From positions 65,001 to 123,481 of the forward strand of contig CAJJCA010000005.1 of assembly GCA_905182575.1 (NCBI GenBank): a stretch of 58,481 nucleotides of DNA, in the 5' to 3' direction. Positions 40,539 through 50,441 of the stretch are shown piece after piece. Source of the stretch: an uncultured Flavobacteriaceae bacterium. GTDB lineage: Bacteria; Bacteroidota; Bacteroidia; Flavobacteriales; Flavobacteriaceae. A model generated the notes under the pieces. The model saw only the letters and a list, made by a program, of their open reading frames with translations, searched no databases and was not told the DNA's origin. Position 1 is the stretch's first letter, and each line of letters begins with the position of its first letter. A program made the translations under genes and the position numbers.

Positions 40539-41214
40539 TCAAATTGGCTTGATTGCCCTTAACATTTCTCGCTTACCTGGAGGACCCTCTAGGCGCGTCA
40601 CTTGAAAGCCAACCTCCTCCAAGGTTCTTCTAACGATTCCTTTGGCGCAGTAACTCACCCACACTCCTCCTGGGTTTAACAATTGAAAACAAATGTCAAG
40701 CGGCTTTTTCTGCCATAGTTCTGGTTGGGCATGATAACCAAAAGCGTCATAAAAAATCACATCAAAGTTTTGAGAAATATCTAGTTCTAAAAAATCTATT
40801 TTCGATTTACTAAATAAAAAACCATCTTGCTGTATCGCTTTTTCCCACAAGCAAGAATGTAGCAGTTGATAAAAATCAGCATGCTCAGCGTGTGGTAAAG
40901 TACTTTTCATTTCTAGTAAATGTAGTTCTGCTTCTGAAAGAGGGAATTTCTCAATGGAATGGTAATTTATGTTGACATTGTTTTCTTTGGAAAAGACATA
41001 AGCGAGGTAGGCATTTAAGCCAGTACCAAGACCCATTTCAAAAATATTCAATTCATTTTTATCGAATATTATTAATCCAATAGTCGAGTCCCTTGTCAAT
41101 ATAAACGTAGGTTGACTCCGTCAATGCGCCATGTCTAGAATGATAGGTTTCTTTTATCTCTTCAACCCGAAGCGAAGGTGACCCATCTGACGTTAAGAAG
41201 ACTTCTTTTTTCAT
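40539..41214 (-). CDS. mnmD: tRNA mnm5s2U34 methyltransferase MnmD, frameshifted
   Basis: The methyltransferase that completes mnm5s2U at the wobble position of some tRNAs; in bacteria such as E. coli it is fused to an oxidoreductase (MnmC), here it stands alone. The start MKKEVFLTSDGSPSLRVEEI and TYHSRHGALTES are family hallmarks. After a frame change near 41070 the SAM site follows as FEMGLGTGLNAYL, then FDVIFYDAFGYHAQPELW and VSYCAKGIVRRTL. About 225 residues. It is divergent from ilvE. Confidence 0.9.
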
Positions 41215-41390
41215 AATCATAACTAAAGTGAAGTTGGGTATTAAAATTAAAACCAACTTAAATCCCTTCTCAAAATTATGCTCTTTTTAAGAATCTGAAC
41301 GTTACAAGACGATTTTTACTTAAAAAATCAATAACAATTAAAATTATTTAATCAAAATGGATATTTTGCGATTTAATTTTGTCAAATATT

Positions 41391-42437
41391 ATGAAAATAG
41401 AAAAAGCCTTAAGCTCTAAATTGCCAAACGTTGATTTAAAAAACCTTTCCTTCGGGACTGTTTTTACGGATCATATGTTTGTCTGCAATTACAAGAATGG
41501 GGCTTGGGAAGAACCTAAAATCATTCCTTATCAAAGCCTCTCTTTTGACCCCTCCATGAGCGTTTTGCATTATGGACAAGCAGTCTTTGAGGGAATGAAA
41601 GGCTATAAAGATGACGACGATAAGATCTGGCTGTTTCGCCCAGATCAAAACTTTGAACGGATTAACAAATCGGCTGCGCGACTTCAAATTCCAGAGTTTC
41701 CAAAAAAGTATTTTTTTGAAGGTTTAACTGAATTGCTTAGGTTAGATGCTGACTGGATTCAAAAAGGTATTGGAAATTCAATGTACATCCGTCCTTTTGT
41801 TTTTGCCAGCCAGCCTGGTGTTCAGGCTTCCCCCTCGGAGGAGTACACTTTCATTATTATTTGTTGTCCTGTTAAGGCTTATTACGGTGGTGAAGTTAAT
41901 GTCCTAATTGCTGAGGAATTTAGCCGTGCTGCTTCGGGTGGCGTAGGTTTTGCTAAAGCTGCCGGAAACTATGCTGCGCAATTTTATCCAACAGCATTGG
42001 CGCAAAAAGAAGGCTACCAACAAATTGTTTGGACCGATGCCAGTACTCATGAATACTTAGAAGAAGCCGGTACCATGAATATCTTCTTTAGAATCAATGA
42101 TAAATTAATTACGGCACCTAACAACGATCGAATCTTAGACGGAATCACCCGAAAAAGTATTATCCAAATCGCAAAAGACAATGATATTGACATAGAGGTT
42201 CGACCTATCAAAGTATCGGAAGTGGTCGAAGCTTCTAAAAAGGGAACTCTATTAGAGATGTTTGGAAGCGGAACTGCCGTAGTGGTTAGTCCTATTAAAA
42301 GTTTTGGCTACCAAGGTGTCAATTACAAACTCCCTGTGATTGAAAATCCTTTGTCTACATTGCTTAAAGAAAAAATAACCTCGATTCAATACAACCTATC
42401 TGAAGACCCTCATGGTTGGAGGCTAGCGGTTGACTAG
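41391..42437 (+). CDS. ilvE: branched-chain amino acid aminotransferase
   Basis: A 348-residue class IV PLP aminotransferase that interconverts Leu, Ile and Val with their 2-oxo acids. VLHYGQAVFEGMKGY, the Lys in GFAKAAGNYAAQ that carries PLP, EYLEEAGTMNIFF and EMFGSGTAVVVSP are the family motifs. ATG 41391 is preferred over a TTG 12 bp upstream, which overlaps a TAATTTTG -7-like element at 41374. It is intact. It converges with the MazG-like gene, 2 bp apart. Confidence 0.94.
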   Translation: MKIEKALSSKLPNVDLKNLSFGTVFTDHMFVCNYKNGAWEEPKIIPYQSLSFDPSMSVLHYGQAVFEGMKGYKDDDDKIWLFRPDQNFERINKSAARLQIPEFPKKYFFEGLTELLRLDADWIQKGIGNSMYIRPFVFASQPGVQASPSEEYTFIIICCPVKAYYGGEVNVLIAEEFSRAASGGVGFAKAAGNYAAQFYPTALAQKEGYQQIVWTDASTHEYLEEAGTMNIFFRINDKLITAPNNDRILDGITRKSIIQIAKDNDIDIEVRPIKVSEVVEASKKGTLLEMFGSGTAVVVSPIKSFGYQGVNYKLPVIENPLSTLLKEKITSIQYNLSEDPHGWRLAVD

Positions 42438-42439
42438 GC

Positions 42440-42829
42440 TTATTTTTCTAAAATGTCTTTAATATTGGGCTTGAAATAATTAGGACCCTTTAAAACTTTG
42501 CCATCCTCACGATAAATTGGTTGACCATCTTCTCCAAGTTTACTCATATTACTTCGCTGGATTTCTTCAAAGACTTCCTGGATTTTATGTTGCATGCCGT
42601 GAGATAAAATAGTGCCACAAAGAATATAGAGCATATCGCCCAAAGCATCTGCCACTTCAATCATGTCATTGTTTTCTGCAGCTTCAAGATATTCTTCGTT
42701 TTCTTCTTTCATGAGGTTAAACCTAAGTTTAATAATGTCCGGAGGCAAGTCGATTGTGGGTTTATCAGTCATCGCAATACGAAAAGCATTATGGAATTCT
42801 GCAACTGAATTGAGCTCATTGGTAATCAT
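42440..42829 (-). CDS. MazG-like/HisE-like nucleotide pyrophosphohydrolase
   Basis: A 129-residue all-alpha NTP pyrophosphohydrolase. The metal-binding pattern EENEEYLEA plus EVADALGDMLYIL is the E-x-x-E...E-x-x-D signature of the MazG/HisE superfamily. The C-terminal SKLGEDGQPIYREDGKVLKG is typical of a subgroup often annotated as phosphoribosyl-ATP pyrophosphohydrolase-like. Probable house-cleaning of abnormal nucleotides; the substrate is not evident. It is monocistronic. Confidence 0.87.
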   Translation of the reverse strand: MITNELNSVAEFHNAFRIAMTDKPTIDLPPDIIKLRFNLMKEENEEYLEAAENNDMIEVADALGDMLYILCGTILSHGMQHKIQEVFEEIQRSNMSKLGEDGQPIYREDGKVLKGPNYFKPNIKDILEK

Positions 42830-42899
42830 AAATTAGAATTTCAAAAGATTAATAAAATATGGTAGTTGATTATTTTCTAAATTAGACAAAAATTTAATA

Positions 42900-43091
42900 A
42901 TGTTTAGTCAAGGTCAATACCTGTTTGCCATTTTTTTTGCCATTTGTTTTATATTATTGATCGTTTACACCTATATAAAAGATCTTAAAAGTCATAAGGT
43001 CTATTATAAAGGAAGTTTAAAGGTCTTAATTGTTTTCTTATTGGCGATAACTTCGCTTTACTTGATTAAACATTTCACACATGCCAGTTGA
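42900..43091 (+). CDS. small two-helix membrane protein next to crcB
   Basis: A 63-residue protein with two hydrophobic helices (about residues 8-25 and 42-58) separated by a basic loop (KDLKSHKVYYKGSLK). I know no function. It lies 22 bp before crcB on the same strand, likely in the same transcript. Confidence 0.72.
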   Translation: MFSQGQYLFAIFFAICFILLIVYTYIKDLKSHKVYYKGSLKVLIVFLLAITSLYLIKHFTHAS

Positions 43092-43113
43092 TCAATCAAA
43101 TAAAAAATAAATT

Positions 43114-43492
43114 TTGAAACAATTCATCTTTGTCTTTTTAGGAGGAGGTATCGGAAGTGGATTAAGATATTTGGTTGGGAAATACATGCCCAATTCAAAT
43201 GCTGGATTTCCATGGTCTACTTTTAGCGTCAATCTTATTGGATGCCTAATCATTGGAATCGTAATGGGTTATTTTATTAGAACTACTGCTGATTTAAAAT
43301 CAGATTTGGCATTGTTTATAACCATCGTTATCATCAGGGGGCATTACGACATTCTCGTCCTTCGCTTATGAGAATATTTTAACAATTAGAGCTGAGGATA
43401 ATCTCTTATCCTTCTCTTACATTGACTTAAGTCTAATCTTAGGTATGGTAATGGTCCTGGTTGGACTCAAAATTGAAAAATTCATTTTCTAA
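43114..43492 (+). CDS. crcB: fluoride channel CrcB/Fluc, frameshifted, TTG start
   Basis: A small four-helix fluoride exporter that works as a dual-topology dimer. GGGIGSGLRYLVGKY, FPWSTFSVNLIGC and, after a frame change near 43335, ITTFSSFAYENI are the Fluc signatures (the Asn and the TTFSSF Phe residues line the pore). It ends LKIEKFIF at 43492, ~125 residues. The only start that fits is TTG 43114 (then KQFIFVFLGGG). No fluoride riboswitch was recognised upstream. It follows the small membrane protein. Confidence 0.9.
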
Positions 43493-43696
43493 CACTTCGG
43501 GTCTTTTTTTGAGATTTTGACAAATTTCAGTATTGAAAATAATAGACTTTATAATTTTCAATATAAATTTTATTGAATCTTACAAAAGTGAAGAATATCT
43601 ACTTAATATATTTAATGAGATTGATACCATTATCTAATTTTGATTTATCAATAAGTAATTAATCATTTATTAAAATCCAATTTTAAACAAATTATT

Positions 43697-44680
43697 ATGA
43701 AATTTTTAAACAAAACTTTTTTAATCGCCCTTGCTGCATTAAGTTCCATATCAATTTATGCTCAAGACGAAACTGTTGAGGAAACTCCATCTCCAACTTT
43801 TTCAGTAGCTGGTACTGTTGACGCTTATTTTAGAGGCACTGAATATGCTCCTGCTACTTCTTTCGCAAACGGAAACGGTTTCGCCCTTGGAATGGCAAAC
43901 ATCATCGTTTCTTATGAAGGAGAAAAATCAGGATTCGTAGCTGATTTAGTTTTTGGACCTAGAGGAAATGATGCTGTATTTGGATCTACTGTTGGATCAA
44001 CTCCAATCGTTAATCAATTGTACGTTTACTATAATGTTAGTGATAGTTTTACTTTAACGATGGGTAACTTTAATACCTTTTTAGGGTATGAAGTGATTTC
44101 TCCCGCTGCTAACTTCAACTATTCCACCTCTTATATGTTTTCCAACGGGCCCTTCTCACACACAGGAATCAAAGCTGATTTTGGTTTGTCTGATGATGTC
44201 TCTTTGATGACAGCAATATTAAATGAAACTGACGCAACTGAGGCTCAGCCTGTGTCTGGTGACTATGTCTTCGGTGCTCAATTAGGGCTTTACGGACAAT
44301 ATATAAACTTTATCTCTGGTGGTGCTGATGGTGTGTCACAAATTGACTTCACTGGTGGATTTGACATTAGTGATAATTTTTTCCTTGGCATCAACGCTAC
44401 TTCTTACGAAGATGATGAGGGTGAATGGTCGGGTGTTGCTCTTTACCCTCAATATACATTAACTGATTCTTTCGCAATTGGTTTAAGAGGTGAATCTTTT
44501 GATGTTAAAGATGATAACACTTTTACTTCATTCACAATTACCGGTAGCTATACTTCTGGGAACATGATAATCAAGCCAGAAATTAGAATCGATGGTGCAG
44601 ATAAAAATGTTGCTGCATGGAGTGCTAATGGCACTGATAGTTTGTCATCTTTTGTTCTAGCTGCTATATACTCTTTCTAA
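43697..44680 (+). CDS. outer-membrane beta-barrel porin linked to ammonium uptake
   Basis: A 327-residue exported protein: signal peptide MKFLNKTFLIALAALSSISIYAQ, an acidic spacer (DETVEETPSP), then alternating beta strands with aromatic belts ending in a C-terminal Phe (LAAIYSF), the outer-membrane assembly signal. It has no TonB plug domain. It resembles the porin-like proteins that sit before glnK-amt in Bacteroidota. Given the PII and Amt genes that follow, it probably helps nitrogen compounds pass the outer membrane; this is inference. It is intact. Confidence 0.85.
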   Translation: MKFLNKTFLIALAALSSISIYAQDETVEETPSPTFSVAGTVDAYFRGTEYAPATSFANGNGFALGMANIIVSYEGEKSGFVADLVFGPRGNDAVFGSTVGSTPIVNQLYVYYNVSDSFTLTMGNFNTFLGYEVISPAANFNYSTSYMFSNGPFSHTGIKADFGLSDDVSLMTAILNETDATEAQPVSGDYVFGAQLGLYGQYINFISGGADGVSQIDFTGGFDISDNFFLGINATSYEDDEGEWSGVALYPQYTLTDSFAIGLRGESFDVKDDNTFTSFTITGSYTSGNMIIKPEIRIDGADKNVAAWSANGTDSLSSFVLAAIYSF

Positions 44681-44700
44681 TTTTAAAGAGTTAAAAATAT

Positions 44701-44862
44701 ATGTTTGGTTTTTTTGATCCCCCTGATGGTTTTGATTCTATTGAGGAATTCACAGATGCCTTCAGTGTTGATTTAGATTTGATAATTATTAATGATAATT
44801 TATATTCTCAAGATTATGAGCTTATGATACCATTTGGCTATATCCCATATATTATTACTTAA
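44701..44862 (+). CDS. candidate 53-residue acidic small ORF
   Basis: ATG 44701, 20 bp after the porin stop, opens 53 codons (MFGFFDPPDGFDSIEEFTDA at the start, then IINDNLYSQDYELM) ending at TAA 44860. It is very acidic (many Asp, Glu) with an aromatic tail and has no known family. Its start also overlaps a TATGTTTG -7-like element (44700-44707), so the region could instead hold a promoter for the PII-amt pair. Low confidence. Confidence 0.3.
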   Translation: MFGFFDPPDGFDSIEEFTDAFSVDLDLIIINDNLYSQDYELMIPFGYIPYIIT

Positions 44863-45110
44863 AACACTATATGCTAAGAGACTATGTTGGTTTTAAAATT
44901 ATAAAAATACAAACATAGCTAAAACAGTAGATGACAAATATTGTTAAAATAATAAAATTTATAAGTTTTATTATCAATAATTAAATTTTAAGACTCGAAA
45001 AATATAGAATAAATAAATAGTAAGAATTGTTTACTGAATGCACAAAACTCATTCAAATATTTCAAGACTGCAAATAAATTTTTGGAATAAGTTTCTAAAT
45101 TGAACACATT

Positions 45111-45449
45111 ATGAAAAAAATAGAGGCAATTATTAGAAAGTCAAAATTTGACGAAGTCGTTAAAGCTCTGCATGATGTAGAAGTTTACTTTTTCAGCTAC
45201 TGGGATGTTACCGGAGTTGGAAATGAAAAAATAGGAAAGGTCTACAGGGGGATTACATATAGCACAAAAGATATTCAAAGAAGGTACTTATCAGTTGTCG
45301 TTTCTGATGAATTTGTAGAAAGAACAATAAAAGCAATTTTAGATACTGCCGCTACAGATAATGTAGGTGATGGTAAAATATTTATTTCCTCTATCGAAGA
45401 GGCTTATAGAATAAGAACCGGAGAAAAAGGAAACGACTCACTTAACTAA
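45111..45449 (+). CDS. PII nitrogen regulatory protein
   Basis: A 112-residue PII protein of the GlnB/GlnK type that senses 2-oxoglutarate and ATP/ADP and blocks Amt when nitrogen is plentiful. MKKIEAIIRKSKFDEVVKAL opens the first beta-alpha unit. The T-loop reads GNEKIGKVYRGITY, with Y50 at the place of E. coli Y51, the uridylylation site. GDGKIFISSIEEAYRIRTGE is the second signature. The T-loop sequence is unlike the canonical GRQKGHTELY, and one residue shorter. It lies 33 bp before amt, so it is GlnK-like by context. Confidence 0.94.
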   Translation: MKKIEAIIRKSKFDEVVKALHDVEVYFFSYWDVTGVGNEKIGKVYRGITYSTKDIQRRYLSVVVSDEFVERTIKAILDTAATDNVGDGKIFISSIEEAYRIRTGEKGNDSLN

Positions 45450-45482
45450 ATAATTTTTACTAACCACTTACTACATTATATT

Positions 45483-46714
45483 ATGGAAACTACAATATTA
45501 ACAATTAACAATGTATGGATGATGATCTGTACTGCACTTGTATTTTTTATGCACTTAGGGTTTTCATTTCTTGAAATCGGACTTACAAGGCAAAAAAATA
45601 CAATAAACATATTATTTAAAAATTTCTTTGTCATTACAATGGGACTAATTGTCTATTGTCTTGGTGGTTTTAATCTTATGTACCCTGGATTTGAAGATGG
45701 AGACATGGGTATCTTAAAATTTGCAGGTTTCGGAATCGCAGCTCCAGAAGGTGGAATGGGATTCGGATATGCTGATGGCGGTTATACTTGGTGGACAGAC
45801 TTTCTTTTTCAAGGAATGTTTGCAGCTACAGCAGCTACAATTGTTTCAGGAGCTGTTGCTGAACGTATAAAATTAAGTGGATTTATGCTTTTCGCAGTAC
45901 TATATGTTGGGTTAGTTTATCCAATCGTAGGTGCATGGAAATGGGGAGGCGGATTCCTTGACTCATTAGGTTTCTATGATTTTGCTGGTTCTACTTTGGT
46001 ACACTCTGTAGGGGGTTGGGCTGCTTTGATTGCCATCTTTATGTTGGGTGCCAGAATTGGAAAATTCGGTAAAGACGGTAAGTCTAGAGCTTTACCAGGA
46101 CACAACATTCCTTTAGCTTCTGCCGGAGTATTTATACTTTGGTTAGGATGGTTTGGATTTAACGGTGGATCAGTTCTATCTGCAGATCCAGAATTAACTT
46201 CACTGACACTCGTAACCACTTCTCTTGCTGCTGCAGCGGGTGGTGTTGCTGCCGCTATATTCTCCAATATTCTTTACAAGAATTTTGATTTAACCATGTT
46301 TATGAATGGTGTATTAGGAGGTCTTGTGGGTATAACCGCAGGAGCAGATCAAATGAGCCCAACTGACGCTATCCTTATCGGATTGATCGCTGGGGTTGTA
46401 ATCGTTCTTGGAGTTGCATTAATTGACAAACTCAAACTTGATGATCCAGTAGGAGCCGTAGCAGTTCACTTGATTTGTGGAATCTGGGGAACACTTGCAG
46501 TCGGTATCTTCGGAGCACTTGCAAGTTTTGATCAATTCTTGATCCAATTGGCTGGTGTAGGTATCGTTGGGGTTCAATTCCCTCATTTATCATTCTATTT
46601 ATCGTTAAGTCTACTGTTGGGCTAAGAGTCGATAAAGAAGAAGAATTGAGAGGTCTAGACATTTCAGAACACGGAATGGAAGCTTACCCTGACTTTAGAA
46701 CTAACGAAGGTTAG
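45483..46714 (+). CDS. amt: ammonium transporter, frameshifted near the end
   Basis: An eleven-helix Amt/Rh channel for ammonium. MMICTALVFFMHLGFSFLEI, AATIVSGAVAERIK, STLVHSVGGWAAL (first twin His), GWFGFNGGS and LICGIWGTLAVG (second His region, HLICG) are present. A frame change near 46560-46600 separates the last helix. The tail then reads STVGLRVDKEEELRGLDISE, ending EAYPDFRTNEG at 46714, the conserved cytoplasmic C-terminus. ~410 residues. Co-transcribed with the PII gene. Confidence 0.94.
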
Positions 46715-46736
46715 GCCTAAATTCAATATTATTAAT

Positions 46737-46774
46737 ATATCAAGACCTCTAGTAATTACTAGAGGTCTTGATAT
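46737..46774. repeat. 38-bp perfect palindrome after amt
   Basis: A perfectly self-complementary sequence: the left half ATATCAAGACCTCTAGTAA is followed by its exact complement in reverse. It lies 22 bp after the amt stop and 69 bp before purU. As RNA it could form a long stem with a tight loop and act as terminator, but only A-rich sequence, no T-run, follows on the plus strand. A binding site for a dimeric protein is another possibility. Confidence 0.6.
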
Positions 46775-46843
46775 GTAAAAGAAATTAAAAAGAAAAAAAA
46801 ATTGTAGCATTCTTTTGAATGAGTATTTTTGAAAAAAAGAGTT

Positions 46844-47729
46844 ATGAATCAAATAATTTTGTTAATGTACTGCGCTGACCAGAAAGGTATCATTGCAGCA
46901 GTCACGAACTTCATTCACCACAATCAAGGGAACATCACCTATATTGATCAATATGTCGATCGACCCAATGCGGCCTTTTTCATGCGAGTTGAGTGTGATT
47001 TAAATTCAAGAATCTTTTAAAATTGAAGACTTTAAAACTAATTTTTCCAATGAAATTGGAGAACGTTATACAATGCACTGTGATTTTTACTTAAAAAACC
47101 ACAAACCAAAAATGGCTGTTTTTGTTTCTAAATACGATCATTGTCTTTATGATATTCTGGCCAAACAACAGTCCGGAGAACTTGCCGCTGAAATTCCTTT
47201 TATATTAAGCAATCATGCTGATTTGAAAATCATCGCTGATCGCTTTGAAATTCCTTTTCATCACATCTCCGTAACCAAAGAGAACAAAGCAGAAGCAGAA
47301 GAAAAACAAGCTGAACTTCTCAAAGCTCATGGAGTTGATTTTATAGTTCTGGCGCGTTACATGCAAATTGTTTCATCAAAACTAATTGATCAATACAAGC
47401 ATAAAATAATCAACATTCATCATTCATTTTTACCTGCATTTCCTGGAGCGAAACCTTACCACTCAGCATTTGATCGGGGAGTTAAAATCATTGGAGCTAC
47501 CAGCCACTATGTAACCGAAGAATTGGATGCTGGTCCTATAATTGAACAGGACACTACGCGTGTTACTCACTTAAATTCTATTAGTGATTTTATTGAGAAA
47601 GGTAGAGATTTAGAAAGAATTGTATTGGTTAGGGCTTTAAAGCAACATGTCAATCGAAAAGTGATGGTTTACGGAAATAAAACAGTTGTTTTTTCCTTAA
47701 ATAATTTACTTCATTTGAAGAAAGGATAG
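46844..47729 (+). CDS. purU: formyltetrahydrofolate deformylase, frameshifted
   Basis: Splits 10-formyl-tetrahydrofolate into formate and tetrahydrofolate, balancing one-carbon units and purine synthesis. The N-terminal ACT domain starts MNQIILLMYCADQKGIIAAV (ATG 46844). An extra A near 47010 breaks the frame; removed, it reads NSESFKIEDFKTNF. The catalytic domain has MAVFVSKYDHCLYDIL, INIHHSFLPAFPGAKPYH and ATSHYVTEELDAGPII with the His and Asp residues of the formyltransferase fold. ~294 residues. Its 3' end overlaps the convergent hydrolase gene by 24 bp. Confidence 0.93.
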
Positions 47730-48487
47730 CATTCCTTCATTAAATTTTTCTGATCTTTCCACGTTGACCACATGTCCACATTTTTCTAAAACCAAAAGCT
47801 CAGAAAGCGGATGCAATTTGGAAACTTTTTCAACAGAAGGTAAAAACATATAATCCTCATCCCCCATTATGTAGAGCGTCGGAATATGGATCGATTCTTG
47901 TCTAAATATCTTAAGCAAAGGAAGTATCTCAGAAGTTAATTTAAACCATCGGACAAACTCTTTTTGGTAAAGCTTTTTTGCTTCGCGAATAAACAAATTT
48001 CTAGACTCTTTGTGGTTTTTATTGGGCATAATCACAAAGGCGAAAATTCGATACAACCACATATAAGGCAAAATAGATTTTGTGAGATTCCCAAAACGCA
48101 TTAAAATTCTTGATTTAAGATTTAGCTTAATTATTGCGCCTCCCATAATCATTTTAGAAACTCTTTTCGGTTGCATCTCGGCCAGTTGTCTGATTAATAT
48201 TGTGCCGAGTGAAATGCCTACGAAGTGTGATTTTTCAATTTTAAGATGATCTAATGAACTTATGTCTGTTTAACAATTGATTCGAAGGAATATTTAGATT
48301 GAAATGAATTTAAAATTATTTTTTTTGAATACCCGTGACCTCTTAAATCAATTAATAATAAATTGAAATACTTTGAGAAAAATCGAATTTGTTTAAACCA
48401 TATTGCGCTACTTCCTCCTGCTCCATGAACAAAAGTTATCCAGGGGGCATTTGATTCTTGACATTTATAGACACTATGATTCAACAC
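47706..48487 (-). CDS. alpha/beta hydrolase, frameshifted
   Basis: An alpha/beta-fold hydrolase of ~258 residues. FVHGAGGSSAIW holds the oxyanion loop, LLIDLRGHGYSKK follows, and the nucleophile Ser is in HFVGISLGT, which lies in a frame between the two main parts (break near 48260-48270). The acid is in IMGDEDYM and the catalytic His in CGHVVNVERSEKF. The GTG start at 48487 shares a base with the pyrF stop (TAGTG), so it is translated after pyrF. The substrate is unknown. Confidence 0.85.
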
Positions 48488-49314
48488 TAGACTAGTCCTT
48501 TTTTATGTAACAAGATACTCATTTTTTGCTGTAATTCTTTTGCTGATTTTGCTGCTGATTCTGCATAGTTTTCGTCAGAAGAAGCATACAAAATTCCTCT
48601 TGAAGAGTTAACCAAAAGTCCACATTGATCATTCATACCATGATGGGCAACTTCCTCAAGGCTTCCCCCCTGCGCTCCTACTCCTGGAACTAAAATAAAA
48701 TTATTAGGTATTGATTTTCTGATTTGAGACAAAGCAGCGGCTTTTGTTGCGCCCACCACATACATCAATTGTTCGAAATTGTTCCATTGTTTGGAAATAT
48801 CAATGACTTGCTCGTATAATAATTTATCACCGTTCGAATTTAATTGAAAATCCGACGCACCTTGATTTGAGGTCAACGCAAGTAAGATGGTATACTTTTC
48901 TTCATATTCCATAAACGGTTCAACCGAATCTCTACCCATATAGGGAGCTACAGTGATTGAATCAAAGTTGAAATGTTCAAAATACGCTTTGGCATATCGC
49001 TTTGCTGTATTCCCTATATCAGCTCTTTTTGCATCCGCAATAGTAAACTGCTCGGGGTAGTTTTTGTTTAAGTAGTTGATTGTTTTTTCGAGTGCCTGCC
49101 AACCCTTAACTCCATAGGCTTCAAAAAAAGCAATGTTAGGTTTATAGGCAACGCAATATTGAGCGGTAGCGTCAATTATGGATTTACAAAAATCAAATAT
49201 TGGGTCTTGATTGTTTTTTAAACTTTCAGGAATGCGATCCAAATCGACATCCAATCCCACGCACAAGAATGATTTCTTTATCTTTATTTCCTCAAACAAT
49301 TTTGCTGTTGTCAT
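48487..49314 (-). CDS. pyrF: orotidine-5'-phosphate decarboxylase (type 2)
   Basis: A 275-residue decarboxylase that makes UMP, the last step of pyrimidine synthesis (pyrD is at 4.4-5.5 kb). It is the longer type 2 form: [47 protein letters not shown] with the catalytic Lys-Asp set, [12 protein letters not shown] and PGVGAQGG. It overlaps prfA by four bases (ATGA) upstream and the hydrolase start downstream. It is intact. Confidence 0.94.
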   Translation of the reverse strand: MTTAKLFEEIKIKKSFLCVGLDVDLDRIPESLKNNQDPIFDFCKSIIDATAQYCVAYKPNIAFFEAYGVKGWQALEKTINYLNKNYPEQFTIADAKRADIGNTAKRYAKAYFEHFNFDSITVAPYMGRDSVEPFMEYEEKYTILLALTSNQGASDFQLNSNGDKLLYEQVIDISKQWNNFEQLMYVVGATKAAALSQIRKSIPNNFILVPGVGAQGGSLEEVAHHGMNDQCGLLVNSSRGILYASSDENYAESAAKSAKELQQKMSILLHKKGLV

Positions 49315-50387
49315 ATCGCTTCTCCTGCATTTTTGAGCTGCTGAGTGTTCTGATAAAGCTTAAGTTCATCGATCAGCTTCTGTATGTCCCCATTAATGAT
49401 GTTTTGAAGATCATACAGTGTGAGTCCAATGCGATGATCTGTTACCCTTCCTTGAGGATAATTATATGTTCTTATTTTTGCAGAACGGTCTCCTGAAGAA
49501 ACAAGTGTATTTCTTTTTTCTGAATCCAACTCTAATTTTTTACTTAACTCCAATTCATAAAGTCGAGACCGAAGTACTTTTAGGGCTTTGTCTTTATTTT
49601 TATGTTGAGATTTTTGATCTTGACACTGAGCGACAATACCCGAAGGCTCATGCGTCAATCGCACTGCCGAATAAGTGGTATTTACGGACTGACCTCCTGG
49701 CCCTGAAGAACAGAAATAATCTACTCTTACATCACTCATATTAACTTCTACATCAAATTCCTCCGCTTCTGGAAGCACCATCACGGTTGCAGCTGAAGTA
49801 TGAACCCTTCCTTGGGTTTCTGTTTGAGGAACTCTCTGCACCCGGTGCACTCCTGACTCGTATTTCATAGTGCCATAAACATCATTACCCGAGACTTCAA
49901 AAATAACTTCTTTAAACCCTCCTGCTGTTCCTTCGTTCGAATCCACAAGACTGACAGACCATCCATGGTCTTGACAATATTTCGTATACATTCGATAAAG
50001 ATCCCCTGCAAAAATACTAGCTTCATCTCCTCCTGTTCCTGCGCGGACCTCAACAACGACATTCTTGCTGTCTTCGGGATCTTTGGGAATTAATAGAAAT
50101 TTGATTTCTTCTTCTATTGAAGGTAGCTGCTCTTTTGCCTCTTCCATCTGAAGTTTTGCCATTTCTATCATCTCAGGATCAGACTCTTCGCTCATCATTT
50201 CCTCAGCTTCTTCTATATTGGAAAGTAGGGACTTATATATTTCAGATTTAGCAACAATTTTGCTAAGATCCTTGTATTCCTTACTGAGTAAAACATAGCG
50301 TTTTTGATCAGAAATAATATCGGGTTGTATAATTAAATCAGAGACCTCGTCGTAACGTTGTTGAATGATTTGTAGTTTGTCAATCAT
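49311..50387 (-). CDS. prfA: peptide chain release factor 1
   Basis: A 358-residue RF1 that frees the polypeptide at UAA and UAG codons. The coiled N-terminal domain is followed by [20 protein letters not shown], the GGQ loop in [18 protein letters not shown] and [17 protein letters not shown]; the codon-recognition region has the expected [14 protein letters not shown]. Gln in GGQ would be methylated by PrmC. It starts a prfA-pyrF-hydrolase chain with four-base and one-base overlaps. It is intact. Confidence 0.95.
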   Translation of the reverse strand: MIDKLQIIQQRYDEVSDLIIQPDIISDQKRYVLLSKEYKDLSKIVAKSEIYKSLLSNIEEAEEMMSEESDPEMIEMAKLQMEEAKEQLPSIEEEIKFLLIPKDPEDSKNVVVEVRAGTGGDEASIFAGDLYRMYTKYCQDHGWSVSLVDSNEGTAGGFKEVIFEVSGNDVYGTMKYESGVHRVQRVPQTETQGRVHTSAATVMVLPEAEEFDVEVNMSDVRVDYFCSSGPGGQSVNTTYSAVRLTHEPSGIVAQCQDQKSQHKNKDKALKVLRSRLYELELSKKLELDSEKRNTLVSSGDRSAKIRTYNYPQGRVTDHRIGLTLYDLQNIINGDIQKLIDELKLYQNTQQLKNAGEAI

Positions 50388-50441
50388 AGATTAGTTGTGT
50401 AGTTAACAAAATTACTGATTTTTCGCAATATTTAGTGTTGA

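Noticed and set aside
42840-43113. Fluoride riboswitch before crcB or the small membrane protein
   Set aside because: The conserved fluoride pseudoknot segments could not be found in the short leaders.
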